NCBI GenBank assembly: GCA_946811185.2 | Contig: OX328100.1 | Location: 19,084,999 to 19,148,998 of the forward strand | DNA from: Hippopus hippopus | Lineage: Eukaryota; Mollusca; Bivalvia; Cardiida; Cardiidae | Reading direction: 5' to 3' | DNA: 64,000 nucleotides | In this document: piece by piece, positions 1 to 9,679 of the stretch | Layout of the letters: the number at the start of each line of letters is the position of its first letter | Numbering within the stretch: position 1 is the first letter of the stretch | Program-made: the position numbers and the translations under genes | Notes under the pieces: generated by a model | What the model saw: the letters and a program-made list of their open reading frames with translations, nothing else | What the model was told of the DNA's origin: nothing | Databases searched by the model: none

Positions 1-316
1 CAAACGTTTCATGAAACCGTGACAACACTGATTGTGTTGTACGAGGTGCTGCTCCACCTCTTTCAACCAAATGTCTTTAATCTCTTTTTCTCTATAAAGT
101 TGGCTAACGTTCACTGATTACTGCCTTTGTCTCTCCACCTTGTTTAAAAAAGAATGGTCCAATCACAACACTGTAACTTAACGCCACCCATACCATAGCC
201 TTTTCATCATGTAGAGGGTTTTCGTGATAAATGTGAAGCAGCACCTCGTACAGCACATTCGGTATTGTCTTATCTTCATGAAACTTTCGGGAAAATTTCA
301 TCTTCAAGACTGACAA
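1..316 (-). pseudogene. Broken Tc1/mariner-like transposase, middle part (inverted)
   Basis: The minus strand at about 104-316 reads through the peptide KAMVWVALSYSVVIGPFFF, followed by GGETKAVISER. This matches the middle of DDE transposases of the SETMAR/Tc1-mariner type, where VWCAxSxxGIIGPFFF precedes a GETVTVNSERY-like stretch. No intact catalytic domain or full reading frame remains. Plus-strand bases 1-65 are a diverged inverted copy of about 235-300, so this piece is itself rearranged. The next part of the same protein lies on the opposite strand immediately to the right. It is a dead fragment, not an expressed gene. Confidence 0.6.
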
Positions 317-318
317 TG

Positions 319-560
319 TTTGGCCTCCTCATTCCCTGGACCGTAGTCCTTTGAACTTTTTCTTGTGTGAACACTTGAGAGAAAATGTATATTCACCTGA
401 ACAAAACACTGTTGGAGGGTTGAAACGAGCTATTCGTCGAGAGATGAGAAAACAAAGTCCAGAATTATGTTCATCGGTAATCGCAAACTTTCAAAATTGA
501 CTTGACATCGTGATAGCCTAGAATGGACGTCATAAAGAGCATACCATGTAAATGTTATGA
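319..560 (+). pseudogene. Broken Tc1/mariner-like transposase, C-terminal part
   Basis: From 321 the plus strand encodes WPPHSLDRSPLNFFLCEHLR, then ENVYSPEQNTVGGLKRAIRR and, past stop codons, NFQN and NGRH. The order WPPxSPDLxPxDFFLWGxLKxxVY ... NFxxRLxxCIxxxGRH is the signature of the C-terminal third of Tc1/mariner-like transposases. Several expected residues are changed and at least two in-frame stops occur, so it is inactive. Its orientation is opposite to the middle fragment at 104-316, which shows an internal inversion. Confidence 0.65.
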
Positions 561-817
561 AAAAGTTTATTTTATTTAACATGTAAGTATAGTACTTAAA
601 ATTGTATATCAAACAAAACTGTAATTATTGTAGAGTATTGTGATATAAATTATAACTAGGTATGTGCCGGCAGTGAAAAATCATAAAGAAAAAGTTTGAC
701 CTATTTTACTTAACATGTAACTATTTTAAGTCCTTAACGTTGTGTATCAAACCAAACTGTAATTACTGTAGATTATTGTGATAAAAATTACAACAAGGTA
801 TGTGCAGGCAGAAAAGA
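560..817. repeat. Two-unit tandem duplication of about 129 bp
   Basis: Units start at 560 and 689, each opening with AAAAAGTTT. They share TTAACATGTAA, GTATATCAAA/GTGTATCAAA, AACTGTAATTA and TAGGTATGTGC/AAGGTATGTGC in the same order. The copies have diverged by scattered substitutions, so the duplication is not recent. No coding potential is seen. Confidence 0.8.
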
Positions 818-922
818 AATAGCACAGGTTGAGACTGTATCAGATATGAATCACGCTGTACAAATGACTTGCGGCAGACCGCGGGTCACGACTCGAGCCC
901 AGGACCGCTGTACAACGGAATG

Positions 923-1151
923 TAGCTACTTTAAGTAGTAGTTGGACAGACAGACAGACAGACAGACAGACCGGAGATCTTTCACGTTTTTCAACAGTTC
1001 GATGACAGTTGCATCTCAAAACATCTTCAGGCCACTCCATCTCCCAAAAGAACCCATTTCTTTATTGTGTATGGATCAAGATTCACATTTCGGCACGCGT
1101 CTGTCTGTCTATCTGTCTATCTGTCTTTTCAACTACTATCTAAAGTAGCTA
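923..1151. repeat. Inverted-repeat element bounded by GACA/GTCT microsatellites
   Basis: The left end TAGCTACTTTAAGTAGTAGT is the near-exact inverse of the right end, which closes with CTACTATCTAAAGTAGCTA. Just inside each end sits a (GACA)n or (GTCT/ATCT)n array, also in inverted orientation. The roughly 110 bp interior is unique. This is a short foldback element of unknown class. Confidence 0.7.
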
Positions 1152-1247
1152 TATCCGTTAATTAGCTTCTAAAATTACATTTTGTTACATTTGGGTGATG
1201 CACCTTCCACCGAACAATTGTCAGAAGTGTTTGAAAGGTTAACTGGG

Positions 1248-1506
1248 GACACTCGACACTCATCACTACTCGGCCGATTCCGTTTCGGATTTGATGAAGG
1301 ATCTCTCGAGGTTTACTTTCGGCAAAGTTAGATGTGCGGAATCGTCCGGGTTGTGACGAGTGTCGAGGTTTACCGAATAGTGGGCACTCGTCATAACTCG
1401 GAGAAATTCCGTATCTACGAGGTTTACACTCGTCACAACTCGGCCGATTCCGTACCTACACCTAACTTGATGGCTCCAATCACCCGAGGTATGCCGAGGA
1501 TGCCGA
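1248..1506. repeat. Cluster of termini of the GACGAGT element
   Basis: The motif CGAGTTGTGACGAG or its inverse occurs at about 1257, 1340, 1387 and 1432, in both orientations. From 1432 to 1506 an inverse copy of one end is joined directly to an inverse copy of the other end (ACCCGAGGTATGCCGA), as in a copy that has lost its interior. The full-length relative is at 30651-31074. It looks like several deleted copies stacked on each other. Confidence 0.6.
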
Positions 1507-1539
1507 ATAGAGTTAAGTATCAAGCCAAGAAGGTTCGTT

Positions 1540-2094
1540 AATTTATAGACTGTTCAAAGTTTTATTGATAAGATAGACGTATTGAGATTTAAAAAAAAAA
1601 AGGTGTTCGAAAGAAACATTCATGTCAAAGTCATAACATTTAGTGAAAATGAGCTGCACACAGTACTGTTAATTATTCAGTTTCCCCCACATATCAAAAT
1701 GCAATCGAGATTTCTGCAATAAAATGATGATAAAATGATACAAAATACTTCACCTGAAAGTTAAAGTTACGCACAAACATATTAATAGGGAAGAAAATCG
1801 TGCTTTTTATAATATTCTACACAGTACTTTGAAAAAAGAAATGATAGTGTGCGAGAAAAATTGCAAAAAAAAAAAGATCAAACCTGTCCAACGTGTGCAA
1901 AGAAGAAGATGGGTTATTTCCCTTACACTATTGATAGATCTATCTCCATTTATACATTAAATTGTCGAAGCCCACAATTACAAACATTCTCAAGGAATAA
2001 AATTTCTGTCATAAAAATCGACTGTGGCCGAAAGAATAATTCTAATCATCGTATCATTTATTTATTAATTTACAGAGTTATGTGATCTAATTCC
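1540..2094. other. AT-rich stretch with no recognised feature
   Basis: This is low-GC sequence with short A runs. A 78-codon frame at 1849-2085 has no recognisable domain and includes a lysine run from an A-rich tract, so it is treated as chance. Confidence 0.5.
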
Positions 2095-2575
2095 TTAACA
2101 AACAACACTTTGGACTTAGAAAATCCAAAACATTTGCAGACTACTAATTGAATATGGCTAAAATGGTGGAAATTCTTTTTTAAAGGGCAAAAAAGATTGA
2201 GGGAAAAGGAGTAAATGCTGGATACAAACATTTGAGCCGCGCTCTGTGAAAAGGGGGCTTAATGCATCTGCGAAAAGTTTCGACCCAGGTCAGCCTGCGC
2301 AGTCCGCGCAGGCTGACCTGGTCCGAAACTTTTCGCTATCAGTCGATTTTCTGCATGTCAAAGGATCAGTCTACCTCATGATTGAGTCGGTTGTTAAAAA
2401 AATGTGCCTATTATGGAACCATATTTATGTGATGGCTTGCTTGGTATGATGCATCACGGAGTTGCATTAAGACCCCTTTTGCCAGAGCACGGCTCATTTT
2501 CTTTTTTCCCTATAATGTTTTTAAAAGGCGTCTTCCTCAGGGTTGTTAAATGTCGGGATTGTGTGGTAAAGGGTA
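2095..2575 (+). mobile_element. MITE family A copy split by a family C insertion
   Basis: The left half (2095-2233) runs from TTAA through GGACTTAGAAAATCC and CATTTGCAGAC to the palindrome start GCTGGATAC. The right half (2496-2575) resumes with ATTTTCTTTTTTCCC and ends GATTGTGTGGTAAAGGG. The 262-bp family C element between them is flanked by ATTT on both sides. Removing it and one ATTT restores the family A layout. Confidence 0.85.
2234..2495. mobile_element. MITE family C inserted in a family A copy
   Basis: Imperfect inverted ends GAGCCGCGCTCTG and CAGAGCACGGCTC bound the element. It contains GGGGCTTAATGCATCTG near the left end, a long GC-rich hairpin around 2292-2322 (stem GGTCAGCCTGCGC), TTCTGCATGTCAAAGGA, and GTATGATGCATCACGGAG with TTAAG near the right end. 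A probable ATTT target duplication flanks it. Confidence 0.85.
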
Positions 2576-2715
2576 AAGACAGAAAATGTTTTGAAGTTTT
2601 CATTATTTTAAAGTTTGTTTGCCGTTTTCTGGAGAATCAAATTATATTATTATTCTGAAGAGGGCAAAGGCAGGAAGCATATTCTTTGCAGTTTGGTCTT
2701 AACTGGTTCAATACT

Positions 2716-2916
2716 TTAACCCCCTTATCACACGAGCAAAATACAGACTTGTCCAAATTGAAAACATTTGCAACAATTTCAAACGTGGCTCAAATGATGG
2801 AATTTGTCTTTTATAGGATAGTTGTTGGAGAAGGAGCATGTTTTTCTTTTCCCACACTGTTTTTAACGGGCTCCTCTATGGTCGTTAAAAGTTGAGATTG
2901 TGTGGTAAAGGGTTAA
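2716..2916 (+). mobile_element. MITE family A copy
   Basis: TTAA flanks both ends. The left arm carries CAGACTTGTCCAAATTGAAA and the right arm ends GATTGTGTGGTAAAGGG. The central palindrome is partly lost (GGAGAAGGAGCATG ... TTCTTTTCCCACAC). Confidence 0.8.
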
Positions 2917-4082
2917 AAGCTGATATTATTAGGAATACATGATAGGATACCTAAGCTATCGAAAATTATGTATGTGATGAAGATGGCATGAGAATGTATG
3001 TGATGAAGATGGTATGAGAAAGAAGGTTAAAACTTGATAACAGTGCCGTCGTCAGCTTTTGAAGACTGTTGCGGCAATGGAATACTCCCGGCGTCCTCCA
3101 AGTGCCGAACGCATGAGCGGGAGAAGTGCACGAGAATTTCAGACATTTCTAGTCGTGATTTTAATGCAATTTGGGACCTTCTTCTTCTTCTTCTCTATGA
3201 AAGGCAAAAAATTAAAAATGAAAAAAAAAAAACGGCCTTTGAGAAAAGGCTTGTGGTTATTGATGGCTGCATGGTAAGCCAACAGAGACAACTCTACAAC
3301 AAGTTGGCTTCTTTACAAAAGAAGCCAGGAGAGGTCAGCATCAATGTTTTCAAATAGTTTATTAGCTTTTAATTTCATTGTATTTTGGTACATGTAAACA
3401 AACAAGTAAAAAAGCCGCTGCGTCGAAACCTCTTATGCTTTACATGACGGTCATTTGACCTTCTTTCCGCTTTTTCAAGTCGCATGATCTTGTCCAGCGG
3501 TCTTCTTTCTCTTTTTTAACGAAATTCTTCTTATTTATTCTTCTGCTTTGATTTATTTGCATAATGAAAAATTTCAATTATATGAGAGGTCATTTGCAAC
3601 CTTGGCAAATTAATATAACAAATCTTTTCTGAAATTCGTCATATAAAAATAAACCATGTCTATTTCCTGTTTCGCTTTTTTTATTTCGCTTTATTTACAA
3701 AACCATGACGAAACAGACTGTGTATCAGAACAATTTCGCAAGAAAAATGGATTTATACAGCAAATTCTGTGGCAGTCTGCCTTTTAAACTCACCACTGTT
3801 GGAGAGGTCTGATGAACTCTCCAATAATAATAGAGATAGGGTAATAATATGGTTGTTTCCCTTATATCGTAAAGGAATGATCGATGAGAAAAGAGGCGTG
3901 TTCATTTTGCTCCCACCACTGATGGTTCTGGGGAAAGCAGCCAGTAGCGTGTGTGCAATATGATCCCGTGTTTTATCACTTGACAAAACTGCAACATTTT
4001 TGACTCGACTAGAATGAAAGCATTGCATAAGTTACAAATGTCCCCTCACTTCCCTCCCCGCATACCTTCCTTGCTCAGAGTC
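2917..4082. other. Non-repeat spacer with one weak open frame
   Basis: A 26-bp direct repeat (ATGTATGTGATGAAGATGGC, then ATGAGA) occurs twice at about 2968-3019. A 107-codon frame at 3034-3357 shows no known domain and crosses A-rich and CTT-repeat tracts. A terminal or single exon cannot be excluded but I see no support for one. The rest is AT-rich with nothing recognisable. Confidence 0.4.
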
Positions 4083-4290
4083 GTTAAAAGACGGCCTTTA
4101 TTGGTAAAGGATTAAATACCTCGAGGAAAGAGATTTTTGAAAAAACTGTAAGAAAAGGAAGAAAAAACAGGGTACCTGGTACCCAGCAGTTTTTTCCCTT
4201 CCTTTTCCAACAATTTCATCTACCATTTCAAACAAAATTTCTTTTTTTTTTACAGCCACTTCTTTTCTGTCGTCTGCAAATGCTTTGAAT
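4083..4290 (-). mobile_element. Degenerate MITE family A remnants
   Basis: GTTAAAAGACGGCCT with GGTAAAGGATTAA is a right-end fragment. It is followed by a diverged palindrome (GAAAAGGAAGAAAAAACAGG ... TTTTCCCTTCC) and CTGTCGTCTGCAAATGCTTT from the other arm. At least two old copies appear merged. Confidence 0.5.
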
Positions 4291-4439
4291 GAAGGCATTT
4301 TTAAAGATGCCCGTCTACAGCCGGTGAGCAAAAACGCTGTTAAATTTCAAACAATATAGCATGGTACAGAAATCAGTCCTTTGTGTAAACATGGATAAAT
4401 TACTGACATATATGGTGTGCTTGAAAAAAAGAAACACAG

Positions 4440-4945
4440 AGATTTGTATTAGAAACCTAACATTGGTCAGAAGAAAACTGGCTGACGATCGGAGCTGTAA
4501 ACAATGGCGGTGCGTCACGGAAATTTATCGTTGGTTTCCGCCTAGTGTCGGATACGGTGTAATTTGCATATATAGGCCGCGACCTCCGTCTGAAAATCGA
4601 TGCTGCAACTGAGAAGCCTCCATTTTCCTTCGTTTACCTCATTAGACACAGGGCGAAGGTCAAATATAGTCACGTGACAGAATGCATGATCATCATACGA
4701 ATCTACCCGAGTGTATAACGGACATATCGAAATCTTCGATTCAAAAACCGGAAACGACGAGTCTGTTTACATGGAAGGCCGCAACTCAGCGAAATGCATT
4801 TTCTATCGACCGTAATCTAAGCAACTTTGCAACCGTGAGCGCAATATTTGGCATGAAGATATGAGAATGACTATAGTTTGATAAAATAAAGACAAAATGA
4901 GCTGAAACTGGCTGAAAATGAGTATCAGGGCCCCTTTAACGTTTT
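4440..4945. repeat. Interspersed repeat F, longer copy
   Basis: About 170 bp (4710-4880) is shared with 47795-47976. Shared blocks include GAAATCTTCGATTCAAAAACCGGAAAC-like sequence and GCAATATTTGGCATGAAGAT followed by AGAATGACTATAGTTT. Upstream here are GTAAACAATGGCGGTGCGTC and a TATATA box-like run. The unit boundaries are uncertain and the class is unknown. Confidence 0.55.
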
Positions 4946-5029
4946 GTCGTTTAGTAAAGAGTTAAAACATCGACAGTGCGTCTGTTTGACTACTCTTTTT
5001 GGTACCAGAGCAATGTACAGGAATATATT

Positions 5030-5105
5030 TGAAAGTACTGGTAACCCAATTTCTAATTGGCTAAACCACATGGTTTAGCCAATCGGAAATGGCGTTACTC
5101 TCTGA
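5030..5105. repeat. Short inverted repeat around ATTGGCTAAACC
   Basis: TTCTAATTGGCTAAACCA and TGGTTTAGCCAATCGGAAA form a dyad with a 2-bp centre. The ATTGGCT core recurs at 13510, 57290 and 62620 in other repeats, so this may be a short member of repeat family G. Confidence 0.5.
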
Positions 5106-5454
5106 GTGAAGAAGAGTACTGAGAATGCAATTTATATAGACGAATAATTATCTGGTGGAAACGGGATCATTTTTAAGTTTTGCTCATGCTTAAATCGAAT
5201 TTATTGTTTTCCATTTCACTCTTTACATTAAAATCTATCACTGTGTACGTGTGTCCTCCGATTACACCGTGCGTTGCAATACGTATCTAGCAGCCTTGTA
5301 CAACACCGAATGTTCATGTTCATTAAACCCATTTTGCCAGATCATGGTTCACTTCTAACAGACGATAACGTTGGGTATTGTGTAGCTTCCCAATCACCAT
5401 AGAGGCTATTGCGGGGCAAACAGTTCATATTTCGTCATGGTCTGCGTATTTCCT

Positions 5455-5763
5455 CCATTCGTGCCAAGTTCGATAGCACAATCGGTAGCGTATAGAACTC
5501 GAGACCAGGGGGTCGCTAGTTCGAATTTCTGGCCGAGTCAGTTAACTTTTCGAGAATTGATAAGTGTCATGCTACATTCCTCTCTCACCGCTGATCATAA
5601 TTTCGACGATGGTTATTTGGGAAAGCAGCCAGTGACTTGGCAAAATTTTCTGCAAAGTACTGGTAAAAAAAAGTCATGGAAAGCATGAATAGGTGCACTG
5701 GCCGCCGCGATACAAATGAAATAATGTTGAAAATGGCGTTGAACAACATACAAACAAACAATC
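5455..5763 (+). mobile_element. tRNA-derived SINE
   Basis: A tRNA-like head at about 5470-5535 has an A-box-like TAGCACAATCGGTAGCG and a B-box-like TAGTTCGAATTTC. The body contains GGGAAAGCAGCCAGTGACTT and the 3' part CTGGCCGCCGCGATACAAAT, then GAAATAATGTTGAAAATGGC and an ACAAACAAACA tail. Other copies lie at about 14264 (inverted), 16200, 25025, 34583 (inverted), and divergent forms at 45450 and 62830. Confidence 0.75.
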
Positions 5764-6154
5764 CCATCTACTGGGACCCCATAATGCATTTTGGGACCTT
5801 TGGGATAAGTGAGGTCTCTTTCAGTTAAAAGAAATGCAGACTGCCAGCCTCTCATACTAAACGTCCATGGATCGAATCCCTTGACTAGTGGTGTCAACCT
5901 TTCATCCTCACCGAGATTCGAGTTCTGGTTAGTTTTCAAAGACAAGTCATCTGATTGGCTAAGACGTTTCGTCTCAGTCAGTTAGACTGCTAGTCTGTCA
6001 ACTCACAATTAGAATATTTCTTATTATGGTCGGTGCATATTTTTATTAGATGTATTGAAACCTCTTTTTACAGATCGTGACGCAAAATTCTAATAGATAT
6101 TGTAGAATTTTGTCACAATTCACAACTGATGCATGCTACTTAGGTTATACCCTT

Positions 6155-6443
6155 GACAAAAATAACCGGAGTTTGAACCACCCTGAGAAAGAACGATTTT
6201 ACTACATTGTGATAAAATAAGAAAATACTAGTTAACTCTTTACCACACAATCCCGAGTTTTAACGACTCTGAAAAGCTTCTGAAAACATTGTAGGAAAAG
6301 TGGAAAACGCTGGTAACCAATATTTTCTCCTTTTCCGACTATGTTTTCTACCTTATCAAATACAAAAACCATGTAACCGACGTTTAATTTGCGGTCTGCA
6401 AATGCTATCAATTTGGTCCAGTCTAAACTTTTGTCGTTTGGTC
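6155..6443 (-). mobile_element. MITE family A: fragment plus near-complete copy
   Basis: A short end fragment (ACCGGAGTTTGAACCACC with CTGAGAAAGAACGA) precedes a copy starting at TTAA 6232. That copy runs through ACAATCCCGAGTTTTAACGA, a palindrome with two mismatches, and AATTTGGTCCAGTCTAAAC with TTTTGTCGTTTGG at the end. Confidence 0.75.
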
Positions 6444-6523
6444 AGCATTTTCTACTTTTTCATTGATATGTTGCATACAAACACTTTTGATTCGGATGAG
6501 TAGAGAATTTGTCGACTTGTATA

Positions 6524-6789
6524 AATGGCTTGCAACACGCGAAAAGGGACATTCGGACATTTGCATTAAGTGTCGTCTCGGATCAGCCTGCGCAGTCCGC
6601 GCAGGCTAATCCGAGACGGCACTTTACGACTACATTAGATTTTGTGCTACAGTAGACTTGCGCAAAACAGAAAATTAAATAAAAACGGAAAGTGCCGTCT
6701 CGGATTAGCCTGCGCGGACTGCGCAGGCTGATCCGAGATGACACTTTACGCAAATGTCCGAATGCCCCTTTTCGCGTGTTGCAGGCCAT
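6524..6789. mobile_element. MITE family D with two internal hairpins
   Basis: Inverted ends (GGCTTGCAACACGCGAAAAG on the left, matched by CTTTTCGCGTGTTGCAGGCC on the right) run into AAAGTGTCGTCTCGG. Each half holds one GC-rich hairpin with core AGCCTGCGCAGTCCGCGCAG, the second inverted relative to the first. A roughly 75-bp interior contains GTGCTACAGTAGACTTGCGC. A second copy lies at about 14406-14632. Confidence 0.85.
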
Positions 6790-6861
6790 ATAGAATTGAA
6801 TTATTGATTACAACGGCAAGTCAAAAAAAAAAAAATCACTGGTGAAAAAATGAAAAATCTT

Positions 6862-8809
6862 TCAAAGAAAAAGGTTAATATTATAGTCCGGATCTTTACA
6901 AAAAAGATTGAATTTGTCCGCGTTCCAGCACGTGTAAACGCCATTTCCGCGTCCGAAACATAACCTGTTATAATATTTAATAGCGATCACTGAATACCTT
7001 TCAATTACCCAAGCACACGAGCAAAGACTAAAACCAAGAAGAAACGCTGAGTTGACGTCTGTGATGGACGCCAACGTCGTATTGTATGAGTCACAAAACG
7101 CTGTTGCATCATCATAAGTGTAGTTATACGGTCCCCCGTTAGACACGTGGAACACAGGCAAGGTCTTGGTGAATAGATACCAACCAGGTTCGTCCACAGG
7201 GACGGGTCGGCCACCTCTCCACGGCTTCAAACTGGTCGACACGCAGGTTCGATTCTCCGGGTAAAAGTTTATTCCTACGCAAAATTCTGTGGACTGGTTA
7301 CATTTCAATAAACAGGCTTCAAGAGAAGCTGAATGCAGCACAAACCAGTCTTGATACTGTGAGGTGTGCATGTACACGCCGCTCCCATAGAACTTATATC
7401 CGGGTGTTTCACACGCCAAATCCACAGTTGACCATGTGCCGTTTTCTTGACATCTCGAGTATGTTCTCCACGATCTAATTGTTTGACATCGATACATGAC
7501 CTTTGACCCAATATGTCGACGGTTTCCTCTTCTTCTAGCATCCGGAATTGACGGAGGAGTTGGGCATTCAGAAATTTTACAGGTATCGTCGCATTCTTCT
7601 CCCAAGTTACAGACCTTATCAGGGCATTTCACTTCTTCAGTAAGCTGAAGTATAAATACAAACAAATCTAGATCACTTAAACCTTTACAACACAATCCCG
7701 AGTTTTAACGACAATGGGGAAGAGGGCTATTGAAAGCATTGTGGGAAAAGGAGAAGACGCTGGAAACCAGCATTTTCTCCTTTTCCCACAATGCTGTCTA
7801 CCTTTTCAAGAACAAATCCAGTCATTGAAGCAGTATTTAATTTGCTATCTGCAATCTATCTAATTTAGGTGCATTTGAAATTTTATGGCGTGAACATTAA
7901 AATAGTTAACTTTTTAAATGAGTTTAATTGCCCATTAACGAGCGCTATTTAGACATGTGCTTTGCCATGGGCGTAAAAACAAATCACTGCAGGGCACAGA
8001 ATATCATTCCAACGGAAACAAGATGTTAGCGTCAGCCAAGAACAGACTGCAAATTCTGAGTGGCCTAGCCTGAACACGAATACGCATTGCCACTTTGAGT
8101 GTGCTATTTCCTCCTTTGCGTGGGATCTAATACGTAGACTTTCCAACATCGATCCGCATTCAAGGCGTTCAAGGCGTTCAAACTAGATCTGGAACGCTGC
8201 TATGTAACTGTTTAAAAGCACCTTTTGAAAATGGTGTTGAATAACACAATCTAATCTCACAAAGCTTTATGTTAACTCATTACCCCCTAAAACAAATCTG
8301 CAAATTTGACGACTTTGAAAACATCATTGTAAAAGAATGATGATAAATAGGCCTATGAAAAAAAAGGTTTTACACTGGAATACGTAGGAGAACACTGAAA
8401 CAAAAAACAGGGGGGATTGCTACTTACAATTGATATCAATTTTTGTCACAATGTTTTCAAAAGATGTCATCTGTAAGACTCAAAAACTCGTCTGTAGGAA
8501 AAAGTAAGTTCTAAAGCTGAAAAAATAAAAACTTACCTGAGACCAGCGTTCGGAGTCCCTGTAAACCGTTCCAGGGGTTTCTCTCCACGATGTCTCGTTT
8601 TCAAGATTTTCGCTGTACAGTTGGCAGTAGGTTGCTAGGCGCTTGTACTTAATACCTCGGCACGAAGGTCGTTTTAAACAGTTGTCGAAGCACTCCGATA
8701 AACTAATTCCAGCAAAACTAGTGAGCTCTGATTCCGACATGTCGGCTGACACAGCTAACATAAAACATGTACATGTCAACAGGAATGACGTAAATTTGGA
8801 TGTCATCAT
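6862..8809 (-). CDS. Secreted PAN-Sushi-PAN-Link domain protein (two exons)
   Basis: Two exons join in phase 0: exon 1 is 8809-8537 (donor CAG|GTAAGT) and exon 2 is 7644-6862 (acceptor TTATACTTCAG). The protein has 351 residues. Residues 1-22 are a hydrophobic signal peptide. Residues about 23-91 form a PAN/apple-like module (SLSECFDNCLKRPSCRGIKY). About 107-163 form a Sushi/CCP module (CPTPPSIPD ... GSKVMYRCQ ... CQENGTWSTVDLACE). About 170-250 form a second PAN-like module (ASLEACLLKCNQSTEFCVGI). The C-terminal ~95 residues resemble a Link domain (YDDATAFCDSYNTTLASITD, then AFLLGFSLCSCAWV and a late CWNADKFNLFC). There are six or more N-glycosylation sequons, no transmembrane segment and no GPI signal. 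Family knowledge suggests an extracellular matrix, lectin-like or immune role; ligand binding is inference. Extra 5' exons cannot be excluded. Confidence 0.82.
7645..8536 (-). other. Intron of the Link-domain gene
   Basis: An 892-nt GT-AG intron. It contains a family A MITE (7677-7900) whose end is 32 nt from the 3' splice site, and a possible degenerate copy around 8283-8340. Between 7910 and 8280 I see only unique sequence with a GGCGTTCAA triplication near 8163. Confidence 0.8.
7677..7900 (-). mobile_element. MITE family A copy inside the Link-gene intron
   Basis: It starts TTAAACCTTTACAACACAAT, carries TCCCGAGTTTTAACGAC, a palindrome with centre GCTGGAAACCAGC, and a diverged other arm ending at TTAA 7897-7900. 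Its left end lies 32 nt upstream (in transcript sense) of the exon 2 acceptor. Confidence 0.82.
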
Positions 8810-8892
8810 GTTAATTTCGTTTTTACCGTTACAGTTTTTTCTACAAAATGATCCTTTGGAATCCTGTCTCGGTTTTTCTTTTTATTTCTTGT

Positions 8893-9109
8893 TTAACTCT
8901 TAACCAGATGACAAAATATTAGACTTGTTCAGATGAAAGTATTTGCAGACGAAATATCCAATGTACCTCAAATGATGACATTCGTCGTTAAAAAGCTAGA
9001 AAACATTGCGAGAAAAGAAGAAAATGGTGGTTTCCAACTTTTTCTCCTTTTCCCACGATGTTTTTAAAAGCCATTTCCTAAAAGCCTAAACTAGCTACTG
9101 AAGGTTTAA
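8893..9109 (+). mobile_element. MITE family A copy
   Basis: TTAA at both ends, with left arm GACAAAATATTAGACTTGTT, palindrome GAAAACATTGCGAGAAAAGA and inverse, and centre GGTGGTTTCC. It lies upstream of the Link-gene start. Confidence 0.78.
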
Positions 9110-9177
9110 GTGAACTTTTTTTTTAACTCGAAGAGCGTGAAGCACACCACGTGCGTTTTGTGGATAATATAGATAAA

Positions 9178-9240
9178 GATAAGACCGCAAAATAGGTGCA
9201 ATCTGATCTTGAGTCTATACAGTCCGATACAGATACTTTT
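9178..9240. repeat. Fragment of MITE family B hairpin
   Basis: GCAATCTGATCTTGAGTCTA followed by CAGTCCGATA resembles the right half of the family B hairpin region. Related fragments occur at 9700-9765 (complete hairpin with GTGCAGTCTGATCTTGATC) and 10425-10465. Confidence 0.5.
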
Positions 9241-9357
9241 TTTCTTTGTGATTTATTCCAGCACAAACAGGCTTCGAATTAAAATATTTATGTTTTTTTT
9301 TTTAATTTTTACAATATTGAAAATCCGATTTTAATCTCCAAAGAGCTCGAAGATTCA

Positions 9358-9584
9358 ACACTTTGCCAGATGATAAAATTTTTGCCAAGTCTATATTGAT
9401 CGACTAGTCTATAATTACACACGACCATTTAAATGCGGTTAACATGACGACTTGTTTTTGGGGAGGGTAGAAAACATTGTGGGAAAAGGAGAAAATGTTG
9501 GTCACCAGCATTTTCTCCTTTCCCCACAATGTTTTCAAAAGGCTTTAGGTTTTCAAAACACGGGATTATCTGATGAAAGATTAA
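9358..9584 (+). mobile_element. Diverged MITE family A copy
   Basis: CCAGATGATAAAATTTTTGCC at the left is followed by unrelated or diverged bases. A well-kept palindrome follows (GAAAACATTGTGGGAAAAGG, AGAAAATGTTGGTCACCAGC), with a right end of ACGGGATTATCTGATGAAAG then TTAA. Confidence 0.7.
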
Positions 9585-9679
9585 AAATCACTCAGTCTGT
9601 GCTTCACAAAAAGCCTAATTGATTATTAAAGATGCGCATTATAATTATTTCAGGTTTCCTTTGTCGAGAATATCAACCT

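Noticed and set aside
942..1148. Frame beginning with a DRQTDRQTDRQ repeat.
   Set aside because: It is the (GACA)n microsatellite and the inverted-repeat element around it.
3034..3357. 107-codon plus-strand frame.
   Set aside because: No domain, a low-complexity leucine/lysine segment from CTT and A runs, and an equally long shifted frame beside it. Kept only as a remark in the spacer entry.
5470..5535. Possible tRNA gene.
   Set aside because: A- and B-box-like words are present but the acceptor stem does not pair, and the SINE body follows. The same holds for 11225, 16200, 45470 and 62840.
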